48,858 nt of DNA, taken from contig JAAXHD010000123.1 of assembly GCA_012271015.1 (NCBI GenBank), positions 96,138 to 144,995 of the forward strand, in the 5' to 3' direction. This DNA comes from Candidatus Poribacteria bacterium (GTDB taxonomy: Bacteria; Poribacteria; WGA-4E; WGA-3G). The notes below the pieces were generated by a model. The model did not search any database and was not told the origin of the DNA. It saw only the letters and a list, made by a program, of their open reading frames with translations. Positions 14,655 to 23,855 of this stretch are shown here, piece by piece. The first letter of the stretch is position 1, and each line of letters begins with the position of its first letter. A program made the translations under genes and the position numbers.

Positions 14655-17600
14655 ATGCCAGATTTCAATATCAAACCGACACATAAGCCCATCAAAACAT
14701 ACTACGCGGAACTCGAAAAATACGCCCAACACGGTGCAGAAAATGAAGGCACCGTCCGCGCTGCGTTCCAAAATCTCCTACAGCACTATTGCCATCAATC
14801 TGACCTCACCCTCCTCTGTGAAAAGACACATTACACGCCAGAGAAAAGACACATAATACCGGACGGTGAAGTCGTTGACACCTACGGTTTACCACATGGT
14901 TACTGGGAAGCAAAGGACACACAAGACGACCTTCACATTGAAGCGAGCAAGAAATTTGCCGTAGGTTACCCATCAAAAAACATCGTTATCCAATCCCCGA
15001 CACATGCCCTCCTCTACCAACACGGGGAACTGCAACTGGACTTGGACATCACCGAACCGAAAAACCTCATTCGTGTGCTTCAGGGCTTTTTCGCATATCA
15101 GGAAGAGAACATCTCTGCATGGCATACCACCGTCTCTGAATTCAAAGACACGGTGCCGGAACTCGGTGAAGAGCTGGCAACCCTCATCGAAACGGAACGC
15201 CAAAACAACCCACACTTTCAAGAAGCGTTTACCAGTTTTCATCAGCAGTGTCAAGCCTCGATTAATCCGAATCTTTCCATTGCCGCGGTGGAGGAGATGC
15301 TCATTCAACACCTCCTCACTGAACGTATCTTCGCCACCGTTTTCAGGAACCGAGATTTCACACGCCGAAATATCATTGCCCGTGAAATTGAAAAAGTCAT
15401 TGATGTGCTTACCGAACATGCCCTAAACCGCGATCAATTTCTCCGAATTTTAGATCCGTTCTACGTCGCGATTGAGCAAACCGCCGCGACGATTACCGAT
15501 TTCTCAGAGAAACAGAGTTTTCTCAATACCGTCTATGAGCAGTTCTTTCAGGGGTTCTCCGTCAAGGTTGCCGATACACACGGCATCGTCTACACGCCAC
15601 AACCGATCGTCGATTTCATGGTGAAAAGCGTTGAGCACATCTTGCAGACCGAGTTTACCCGATCACTTTCGGATAGCGGCGTGCATATCATAGATCCCTT
15701 CGTCGGCACCGGGAACTTCATCGTCCGCATTATGCAAGCACTCGACCCTATCTCACTGGAACGAAAATACACCGCCGACCCGCCGGAACTCCAGTGCAAC
15801 GAAGTAATGCTTCTGCCCTACTATATCGCCAACCTGAATATTGAACAGCAGTTTTATACCGCAACGAACCGGTACGCCCCTTACCAAGGTATCTGTCTGG
15901 TAGATACGTTTCAGATAGCAGAGGAACGACAGTTGCACCTATTCACCCCCGCTAACACCGAGCGGGTTGAAAAACAAAAAGAGACTCCGATGTTCGTGGT
16001 TATCGGTAATCCGCCCTATAATATGGGACAAATCAACGAAAACGATAACAACAAAAATCGGAAGTATAAGGCGATGGACAAGTTGATTACGGAAACGTAT
16101 ACAAAAGATTCCAAAGCAACGCTGAAAAATAAACTCTCCGATCCGTATGTCAAGGCAATTCGGTGGGCATCGGATAGGATTGGTGAGGAAGGCGTTGTCG
16201 CCTTCGTAACAAACAACAGTTTTATTGAAGGCTTAGCGTTTGATGGTATGCGGAAACATCTGGCAGAGGATTTCGACGCTATCTACATTTTGGATCTGGG
16301 TGGGAATGTTCGTAAGAATCCGAAACTTTCAGGGACAACACACAATGTGTTTGGAATTCAGGTTGGAGTGAGTATCAATTTTTTCATCAAGAAATGTTCA
16401 ACGGAATCAGTTCCAAAAGTCGCCGAAATCTTTTACGCTCATGTTGATAAATTTTGGCGCAAAGAGGAGAAGTTTCACCACCTCAATTCACAGCAACATT
16501 ATCAAAATGTTGAATGGGAGCAGATAACACCTGACAAGCGATATACGTGGCTTACTGAAGGTCTTCATCCTGAGTTTGAAACCTTTATTCCGATGGGGAG
16601 TAAAGAGGCAAAAGCAAATAAAAGTGAGGCGATGGATGTAATTTTCAAGACTTACAGCCTGGGAGTCTGCACGAGCCGTGATGCATGGGTTTACAATTTT
16701 GATCAAAATGTCCTCACTGAAAACATGAGTAGAATGATTGAGACCTACAACACAGAAGTGTTCAAATGGGAACGGCGAAAAAATCGGAAGGCAAGGGTTG
16801 ACGATTTTGTAACCTCTGATGATGAGAAAATCAAGTGGACCGATAGGTTGAAACAGGAACTGAAAAGTGGAAGAGTGACCGATTTTTCCAAAGAAAAGGT
16901 GAGAGCATCCCTGTATCGTCCGTTTACAAAATCAAACCTTTACTTTGACAGGCTAATGAATCAGAGAGTTTATGTATTCCCTTCTATTTTCCCTATATCT
17001 GCCACCGAACAAGAGAACCGAGTGATTTGTGTCCCGAGTGTTGGAGGACGTACTGACTTTTGGTGCCACTTAACAAATGTAGTTCCGAATTTGACGATGA
17101 CTTCTATAGACGGAAACCAATGTTTTCCGTTCTATACCTATGACGAAGATGGCACGAACCGCCGCGAAAACATCACCGATTGGGTATTAGCGCATTTCCG
17201 AACCCACTACCACGACGACACCCTCACCAAGTGGGACATTTTCCACTATACCTACGGACTTTTGCATCATCCCGACTATCGCGAGAAGTATGAAGCGAAT
17301 CTCAAGCGCGATCTACCGCACATCCCTTTTGCTGAAAATTTCTGGGGGTTTGCGGAAGCAGGTGCGCGGTTAGCAGAACTCCACGTCAATTATGAATCTC
17401 AACCCGAATACGATAAACTGGAGCTCGTTCCGAGTCCCGATGTGCCGCTTAATTGGTGTGTGGAGAAGATGAAACTTTCCAAAAATAAGTCCTCGCTTAT
17501 CTACAACGATTTCCTGACACTTGGCAACATTCCTCCAAAGGCTTTTGATTACCGACTCGGCAACCGTTCTGCGTTAGAGTGGATAGTAGATCAGTATCAC

Positions 17601-17753
17601 ATTAAGACTGACAAACGGAGCAGCATCGTCAACGACCCAAACCGTATAGACGACCCGCAGTACATCGTCAAGTTGATTGGGAAGGTGATTACGGTCAGTT
17701 TGGAGACTGTGGATATTGTTAGCAAACTGCCGGCATTGGACATAAAATCGTAG
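14655..17753 (+). CDS. Type ISP-like single-chain restriction/modification enzyme
   Basis: The 1032-residue protein joins a nuclease and an adenine methyltransferase. Residues D70 and E85-A-K87 form a PD-ExK nuclease motif. D347-PFVGTGNF is the SAM-binding motif I, and N452-P-P-Y455 is motif IV of N6-adenine methyltransferases. The C-terminal part (about 820-1000), with YGLLHHPDYREKYEANLKRD, is typical of the type ISP specificity region. Full type ISP enzymes also have a long helicase between nuclease and methyltransferase; no helicase motif is seen here, so this is a shorter nuclease-methylase form. Residues about 455-830 are encoded by AT-richer DNA than the flanks, as expected for exchanged target-recognition parts. 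It stands next to the SIR2/NTPase genes in a defence-like island. Confidence 0.85.
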   Translation: MPDFNIKPTHKPIKTYYAELEKYAQHGAENEGTVRAAFQNLLQHYCHQSDLTLLCEKTHYTPEKRHIIPDGEVVDTYGLPHGYWEAKDTQDDLHIEASKKFAVGYPSKNIVIQSPTHALLYQHGELQLDLDITEPKNLIRVLQGFFAYQEENISAWHTTVSEFKDTVPELGEELATLIETERQNNPHFQEAFTSFHQQCQASINPNLSIAAVEEMLIQHLLTERIFATVFRNRDFTRRNIIAREIEKVIDVLTEHALNRDQFLRILDPFYVAIEQTAATITDFSEKQSFLNTVYEQFFQGFSVKVADTHGIVYTPQPIVDFMVKSVEHILQTEFTRSLSDSGVHIIDPFVGTGNFIVRIMQALDPISLERKYTADPPELQCNEVMLLPYYIANLNIEQQFYTATNRYAPYQGICLVDTFQIAEERQLHLFTPANTERVEKQKETPMFVVIGNPPYNMGQINENDNNKNRKYKAMDKLITETYTKDSKATLKNKLSDPYVKAIRWASDRIGEEGVVAFVTNNSFIEGLAFDGMRKHLAEDFDAIYILDLGGNVRKNPKLSGTTHNVFGIQVGVSINFFIKKCSTESVPKVAEIFYAHVDKFWRKEEKFHHLNSQQHYQNVEWEQITPDKRYTWLTEGLHPEFETFIPMGSKEAKANKSEAMDVIFKTYSLGVCTSRDAWVYNFDQNVLTENMSRMIETYNTEVFKWERRKNRKARVDDFVTSDDEKIKWTDRLKQELKSGRVTDFSKEKVRASLYRPFTKSNLYFDRLMNQRVYVFPSIFPISATEQENRVICVPSVGGRTDFWCHLTNVVPNLTMTSIDGNQCFPFYTYDEDGTNRRENITDWVLAHFRTHYHDDTLTKWDIFHYTYGLLHHPDYREKYEANLKRDLPHIPFAENFWGFAEAGARLAELHVNYESQPEYDKLELVPSPDVPLNWCVEKMKLSKNKSSLIYNDFLTLGNIPPKAFDYRLGNRSALEWIVDQYHIKTDKRSSIVNDPNRIDDPQYIVKLIGKVITVSLETVDIVSKLPALDIKS

Positions 17754-17795
17754 GGACACACCGTGTGCTGTAACAGTTATAGGTGTGCCTCGTCT

Positions 17796-17834
17796 GAATC
17801 AGGATTTACAAGATTTTAGGATTTTCAGGACTGT
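17796..17834. repeat. Dispersed repeat of the AATCAGGATTTACA type
   Basis: The segment runs from CTGAATCAGGATTTACA through AGATTTTAGGATTTTCAGG. Similar ATCAGGATTTACAGGATT repeats are, to my knowledge, widespread between genes in several bacterial groups. No second copy was noticed in this window. Confidence 0.4.
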
Positions 17835-17899
17835 AGGCACTTTGTGCCTGATGACTCCTCAGTCCGTTCGGGACGTGTCTGTATTATCTTGATTTCTTC

Positions 17900-17928
17900 T
17901 TGATTCCCCCGGTCAAATATGCTATTAT
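17900..17928 (+). promoter_or_regulatory. Extended -10 promoter of the SIR2/NTPase genes
   Basis: TTGATT (17900-17905) and TATTAT (17923-17928) are separated by 17 bases, and TGC directly before the -10 box makes it an extended -10 promoter. Transcription would start near 17935. Confidence 0.65.
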
Positions 17929-18488
17929 TCTGTTAAGGTTGATTATAGGGACGCGGGGTTTGAAAATTCTGAAAGCCTCACTCGCAACGTCATTTTTTTA
18001 ATAATATTGAAGGAAATTTTGTATAGCATTCCATAAATTTTGCGGGGTACTAACCTACGTCTCTGCGGAGGATTTCTCGCGATGTGTTTGGGCTATTATT
18101 TTCGCTCTTTCCATGAACAACCCAGAAATTTTCACACCTGAAGAACGAGACGAAAACGAAGAGCGGAAGCGTGAGTTGATTAACCTTGTGGCTTCAGGAG
18201 AAGCTATCCTTATAGTTGGTGCTGGCAGTAGCGCGCGTGTGGGCTATATGACTTGGGATGGTCTTATGCAAGCGTTAGAGAATTTAGCCAATAGATTTGG
18301 AACTGATCTCGATCAAAGGAGGAAAGATAATCCGTTAGAATACGCTGAAGACATCAAATCACACATTCGCAATAAAACGGGTAACCTACGCAGGTATCAT
18401 GATTTCCTTTATGACTCATTTAAGCGAAAATCCCCTCCATTTGATGATTTTCACAGGAAACTCGTCTCATTGCCCTTTAGAGGAATTT

Positions 18489-18620
18489 TATAGTAAAACC
18501 TGTAATTACTTTTACACTTTTGGGACATAAGTCGGGAATCGGAGTTCCCTCCTACAGGGGTCGTGAAATAGGGTAAACCTCGTTTTCTAAAATGTAAACT
18601 TATTTTCAGAATCCACTATA
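18489..18620. mobile_element. MITE with TA target duplication inside the SIR2 gene
   Basis: The insert starts TATAGT and ends ACTATA. Its first 34 bases and the complement of its last 34 agree at 24 positions, which makes long imperfect terminal inverted repeats. The borders fit duplication of a TA dinucleotide, as made by IS630/mariner-type transposases. It encodes no protein and carries a CGGGAATC...TACAGG hairpin repeat (18533-18558) inside. The length of 130 added bases both introduces TAG immediately and shifts the frame. Confidence 0.8.
18533..18558. repeat. CGGGAATC...TACAGG hairpin repeat, copy 2 (nested in the MITE)
   Basis: CGGGAATC, GGAG-TTCC-CTCC, TACAGG. The borders equal those of the copy at 10253-10284 while the stem differs. 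Confidence 0.55.
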
Positions 18621-19272
18621 ACAACAAACTACGATCCCGTGCTTGAAGCGGCATTAGGCACAATAGATCACGAATTCGCATCTGATAACTCATTGGTTAT
18701 TGACGAAGGTTCCGGCGCACGAGTTCATGAATTTCTAATGGCAATGAATAATGATGAAAGAATGATTCGGCGCATTGCACATTTGCACGGGACATTTAAT
18801 CCAGCAGACAGTATAATTCTAAGTATTGAAGATTACAAGGATGCTTACGGTCTTAATCCCACTGACGAAGCAGATCAGGAAAAAAATGAATCAAAACTTC
18901 GTTTCAGGCTGTTGTGGGCAGTTTTAGCAACCCGTAGAGTCGTTTTTATTGGTTTTAGCATGGACGATCCTTATCTGAACAAGATATTAGAAACTGTCAG
19001 TGAGGATCTATGGACATGGAACAAATCTACTCACTTTGCCATTATGAGTATTTCCTCCAAAGATGCTGAGATTTCCAAAAATAAATCTGAAACACTCAAT
19101 AACGAATACGGTGTTAGTACTGTATTCTACGAGGACTCTGACAACTTGCATCGAGGTTTAGATCAGATCGTTGATGAGATTCATGAAGCGTGTACAGTTA
19201 AGAGTCAACCAACAGCAGACCAAGTGGATTGGTTGGAAGAAGTGAATCGAAGTATGGAACAAGGAATTGACG

Positions 19273-22200
19273 ATGAAAATTGAGCGAAAGCAACTATTAA
19301 ACGACTTGCAGGATTTCGCCTCACAGGGGGATGGCGTTATTATCGGCAGTCCGGGAGTCGGAAAAACATACGTGCTGAAGAAACTCCGCCAACGCCTAAA
19401 GGCTGCCGGAGCACCCCACCTTCTCTTACGGATCGACCAACTTGGAAATGGCACCACTGAAACTTTAAGGCAAGAGTTGTCTTATGAAGGCGATCTGATT
19501 GAAAAATTGGAATCTATCCCTGTTTCAGGTAAGAATGCAATTTTATTGTTTGATGCCTTTGATGCTGCCCGAGATGAACAGACACGTAAACGCTTTCTAA
19601 ATCTGATCGGACGTGCGATTCAGGAACTCGTAAAGTGGAATATCATCGTTACGGTCCGCACCTACGACGCTATGAAATCACAAGAACTTTTAGATTTGTT
19701 CGGTAGCCCTGATGACACTGAATATCAAAGCGAAGGAATTTTATGTCGCCATTTCACAATTCCACCCTTCAATGAAGATGAGATCCTACAAGTTTTTGAT
19801 CAGATTGGGTGTCCGCAATCCATATACAAAGATGGTTCTCAGGATTTTAAGGACATCCTTGCGACCGCGTTTAATCTCTGGTTATTGGAAAAGATTCTAA
19901 AAAGTTCAGATGGGATCCCCGATTTTAGTCAGATTCGTTCTGAAGTCCAACTACTTGGTTTGCTTTGGCAACGGCGGATTAAGAACGAGAAAAGTGAGCA
20001 CTTTCTGCGGCAAATCGTAGACAAGATGGTTCAAGAACGTTCGTTGAGTGTCAGGATAGATGAGATTGATGATGTGGACCTTGATGAACCAGTTTTCGAT
20101 AAACTCCAGAGTGATGAAATTTTGACAAAGGTCTCCTCCACCGGGCAACGGATTGCGTTTTCTCACAACATTCTCTTTGACTATGCAATTAGCGTTTTAC
20201 TCATTGATGATGAACCTCAACATCTCGAAAGATTTGTTACTGGAGATCCGTCGCGACCTCTTTTCCTCCGACCAAGTCTTACCTATTTTTTCACCCGTCT
20301 CTGGTATTATGATTCCACAAGTTTCTGGAAGGCTTTCTGGCACATTTTTCCCAATGCCCAATCCGTAGATTTACATCTCGTCGCTCGTTTGATTCCGACA
20401 AGCGTCATTGCAATGAAGCCTATGAGATTAAACAACTTCAACTGCTTTTAGAAAAACTACGAAAGGGAGAATCAATCGCAAACGAGGCAATAGCGCGGCT
20501 TTTGGAAGCACTTAGGACGCTACAAATTGAGCGTGACGCGCTCTGGATTGATTTTTTCGACCAAGTTTCAGTACACTTAAACAGTGACTTTGCTTGGGAT
20601 TTGGCAAATCTCACTTCAGACATTCTTGAGCGAGCATCAAAGAGTGAAACATCTATCATAGACGCTTCTGGACAAGTTGGACGTCGATTACTCAAATGGG
20701 TGTGGAAGAAAAGAGAAACAAGTGAAGGTGATTGGTATAATCGACTTGGTGGTTATTGGGCAGTTCCGCTTATTGCCAAAACCTATTACATGAATGTTCA
20801 AGAATCTCGTGTCCTTCTTGAAAAGGTTATCGAACTGATGCAGGAGAACAATTTTCCAATAACCTTTCTGGCACGTTTGACCGAACATGTTGACAAGATT
20901 TGGGAATATGACCCCGAGTTTGTCACTCAAATCTATCTCAAAGTCTTCGCCCATTATGAGATTAGTGATGAAAAGATAATTCGCGGTGGCCCCATTCTAC
21001 CTATGGCAACCCTTCGCCATCAGGACTATGGGATGTGCCAATACAGGTTAATGAAACATTTACCCAACTTCTTTCAAGTATTACCATTAGTCGCAACACA
21101 AACAGTGATCCAAAGTTTGAATTCCTTCATTATTGGCACTCATGTTATCAGAAACCTTCAAAGAGATATAGTGTTTGAAGATGTGGTGGATCAATTCGAT
21201 TTTCGTGGAAAATTCGCATCTTTTCTGGGAGACAATAGTTATATATGGGACGCGCAAAGGTCATCTGATGAACCAATTGAAATGGCGGATGCCCTGTTTG
21301 AATTCATCTCCGAATTGGCCAGGTCAGAAGACGGGCATCTTGATTCACTCCTTGACGTTTTTCGTGATGAAGTGATAGCCGCGTTCTTCTGGAAACGGCT
21401 ATTGAAGATAGCTTCTCAGTTTCCCAAGATTTTCGCGCCACTCCTCTTTGAACTGTGCATAGCAAAACCGATACAGTCGCACCTTGAAACCTCTTACGAA
21501 CTCGGTCTGTTTTTAAAAGCCGCTGCCTCTGAGTTTACACGAGAACAACTCCTTCAAATTGAAGAGAGTATCTTGGCAATTCCTGAGGGGACGGAGGATA
21601 ATCGTGAATCTCTTGAAATGTGCAGAGATCGACTTCTCGCACAGATCCCAATGAATTTGCTATCTACGGATGAGGGAAAGAAAATTCGTGAAGAGATGGA
21701 GCATGAAGATAATGTTCCGGATAATCAACCACCAGTTCGTTTCAGGACTTGGTCGGAACCTGTCACTGAAGAAAAATGGCTGCAAAGCCGAGGCGTTGAC
21801 ACAACTACACCGGAAAACCAAAGATTGCAACGTTTTTCCGAGGCTCTCAATAAATTCAGTTCGGATTGGCAAAACAGCGAACCAACTACAGAAGCTGCCA
21901 AGTTGATTTTACCGCATTTACAAGAGGTATATGCCGCACTGAAGAACAATACGGAGGCTGACAAAGAAGTAACTACTTTACTCTGGCGTAATCTAACCGG
22001 TTGTGTGGCAATTCTTGGACGGATTGCTAATAATCTTGAAAGTGATTTCTTCAGTTTTTGCCGACAAGTGCTTTTAGAAGGTGCAGAACATGAGGAGCCC
22101 AAACCAAATCCTGAATACGATGATCAATTCGATGGTCCAGGTTACTCCCCATTTCCACGGCATGAAGCTTCCCGAGGTTTACTCAGACTCTCGTTTCACC

Positions 22201-23288
22201 AACCTGATACGGCAATATTAGATGCAATTGAAGCACTTGCAGATGATCCCGTACCATCCGTTCGAATGGTAACAGCAATGGAGTTGTCCCAAATTTATGA
22301 CAAGGCACCGGAAAAATTCTGGCACATCGTGGAAGATAGGGCGATGGATGAAAGGAACCTTGTTGTACAAGAATATCTTTACTTTACATTGACACAGGTC
22401 ATTGCGGAAGAGAACGAAGACAAGACAACCTGCGTTATGGCAAAGTTGCTTGAGCATACACCGTTGCCTCCAGGAGAGTTGGCTTCATTCGACCCGTTTA
22501 GTTTTCTGTTGATGAACTTAGCAATCAGACGCGAAAATTCATGGGCATTGAAAACAATCGAAGATACTTTCTTTAAGGACCCAATCCGGTACTCTAACCT
22601 TCTTACTCGCGCTGTATCTCAGGTCATGAAAGATTATGTTGTTCCGAAATATCTTAAAACACCTAACGGATCTGAAAGGACAAAACAAGCTATTGAATGG
22701 TTGGAGAAAGTGGTTGATGTGGTTTCTAATAGCCTTGGGGAATTGTATGAAATTCTCAAGGAACGTGAGACTGAGGAAGTAGCGAAACAACTACACAACA
22801 CCTATAAGGTGATTGACAGGATTATCACGCGTCTTTACTATGAGGTTGCACATAAAAAAGATCAACCTGAAAATCAAACCGAAAAAATTTCGCCTGAGTT
22901 ACGCTGCGAGTTCTACAATGAAGTCAAGCCACTGATGAAACAGGTTATTGATTTCGCACAAAATCCAGAACACGGATTGATGTTCGCGCCGACGGCACAC
23001 TATTTCATGCAAGTTCTGACGAGTTTTCTCAGCTGCAATCCAAAAGAGGTCTTACATTTGGCTGAGGGAGTCGCGCGGTCAAGTGAGCAATTCGGTTATA
23101 CTCTTGATGCCATTGCAGTTAGAGATGTCGTCGAATTTGTTGAGATTGTTCTCGCCGATTACCGACACGAGGTGCGAGATGATGAGGACTGTTTGAAAGA
23201 CCTACTGAATCTATTAGATATGTTCGCCAAAACAGGCTGGACAGATGCGCTTAAACTCGTTTGGCGGCTTGATGAGGTTTTTCGGTAG
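19273..23288 (+). pseudogene. Giant P-loop NTPase (STAND/AAA-like) with frameshift
   Basis: Two open frames, 19273-20451 and one open up to 23288, read as a single protein of about 1338 residues if one base is restored near 20412 (LIPTSVIA then NEAYEIKQLQLLLEKL). The N-terminus has Walker A GSPGVGKT (25-32) and a Walker B-like LLFDAFDAARD (about 91-101), so it is an NTPase. The long C-terminal part is helical, with HEAT-like stretches such as ADDPVPSVRMVTAMELSQI. ATG 19273 overlaps the SIR2 stop by 11 bases. The pairing suggests a SIR2 effector with an NTPase sensor, as in antiphage systems; this is inference. The frameshift may be real decay or a sequencing error. The DNA looks AT-richer than the neighbouring housekeeping genes. 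Confidence 0.75.
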
Positions 23289-23304
23289 TTTATCTTGCGC
23301 GTCC

Positions 23305-23333
23305 TTGGAAAAAACGTGATAACATTCTACACT
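23305..23333 (+). promoter_or_regulatory. Candidate promoter of the toxin-antitoxin pair
   Basis: TTGGAA (23305-23310) and TACACT (23328-23333) with a 17-base spacer. A start near 23340 leaves about 22 bases to the antitoxin ATG, including AGGAG. Confidence 0.45.
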
Positions 23334-23361
23334 TGCGATAGATTGTAATAGGAGAGTCCGC

Positions 23362-23568
23362 ATGCTTACTATCAATCCGAAATATATTATTGACGATAAG
23401 GGAGAAAAGACTGCCGCTGTCCTTACGATGAAAGAGTACGACTTTCTCATAAAGTGTCTTGAGAATTTAGAGGACATTTTAGAGATGGATTCAGCGGTTG
23501 AAACTGCTACAGATTTTCGGGACTATCAAGAAATTCGATCCGAATTAAAAAAAGAAGGAAAACTTTGA
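23362..23568 (+). CDS. Antitoxin of a RelE/ParE-type pair (Phd/RelB-like)
   Basis: The 68-residue acidic protein opens with LTINPKYIIDDKGEKTAAVLTMKEY, a layout common in Phd/YefM-type antitoxins that give a beta hairpin and helix for DNA binding, followed by a charged tail that would wrap the toxin. AGGAG lies a few bases before the ATG. It overlaps the toxin gene by four bases (TTGA). The family is assigned mainly from size, charge and the neighbouring toxin. Confidence 0.72.
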   Translation: MLTINPKYIIDDKGEKTAAVLTMKEYDFLIKCLENLEDILEMDSAVETATDFRDYQEIRSELKKEGKL

Positions 23569-23837
23569 ATAGTCCGAGGATTTATACCGTCCAATTAGAA
23601 CGTCGTGCTGAACGAGAAATACGGAATTTGCCCCAGCATATCATCAATCGTATTGATAACACATTCCAACAATTACGGAATAATCCTCGACCTCCTGGGG
23701 TGGTCAAACTTTCAGGACAGATAGGGGACAGTTGGCGGATACGTGTCGGCGCATATCGGATACTCTATCGAATAGATGATGAAAATTATCGTGTTAAAAT
23801 TTATCGAATCAAGCACCGCGGAAGAGCTTACCGTTAA
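23565..23837 (+). CDS. RelE/ParE family toxin
   Basis: The 90-residue basic protein shows the RelE fold signature: YTVQLERRAEREIRNLP at the start, then LRNNPRPPGVVKLSGQ, then WRIRVGAYRILYRIDDE, and a last strand KIYRIKHRGRAYR. Such toxins cleave mRNA on the ribosome. The start is a TTG (23565) that overlaps the antitoxin stop; AAGAAGGA lies just upstream. The pair closes the defence-like island before the M24 peptidase. Confidence 0.85.
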   Translation: MNSPRIYTVQLERRAEREIRNLPQHIINRIDNTFQQLRNNPRPPGVVKLSGQIGDSWRIRVGAYRILYRIDDENYRVKIYRIKHRGRAYR

Positions 23838-23855
23838 TAATAAAGGTTAGGGAAT

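Larger units (their letters stand above)
17754..18112. other. 359-bp intergenic region upstream of the SIR2 gene
   Basis: No convincing gene is seen. It holds a dispersed repeat (17796-17834), the short inverted pair TAGGCAC/GTGCCTG (17846-17861), the SIR2 promoter (17900-17928) and a leader of about 178 bases. A GGAGG at 18067-18071 precedes a 19-codon reading frame (18082-18141) that overlaps the SIR2 start in another frame. Confidence 0.6.
18113..19283 (+). pseudogene. SIR2-like domain gene interrupted by a MITE
   Basis: The reading frame stops at 18491, where an insertion of about 130 bases begins, and resumes in frame at 18621. Removing 18491-18620 joins RGIL directly to TTNYDPVLEAAL and gives a 346-residue SIR2_2-type protein. 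Motifs in the joined protein are VGAGSS (35-40), TTNYD (127-131), HLHG with catalytic-type H182, and GFSMDD (237-242). Such domains bind NAD+ and in defence systems often degrade it. The gene ends 11 bases inside the next gene, which has its own AAGGAA site, so the two were coupled. In its present form only 126 residues can be made from the first start. A GTG at 18639 could start the second part, but that lacks the NAD-binding loop. Confidence 0.85.

Noticed and set aside
18082..18141. Small leader peptide gene before the SIR2 gene
   Set aside because: It has GGAGG and an ATG, but only 19 codons overlapping the SIR2 start in another frame; there is no further support.
20405..20430. Programmed -1 frameshift joining the two NTPase frames
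   Set aside because: No X-XXY-YYZ heptamer or downstream stem is visible at the junction; a simple one-base loss explains it.
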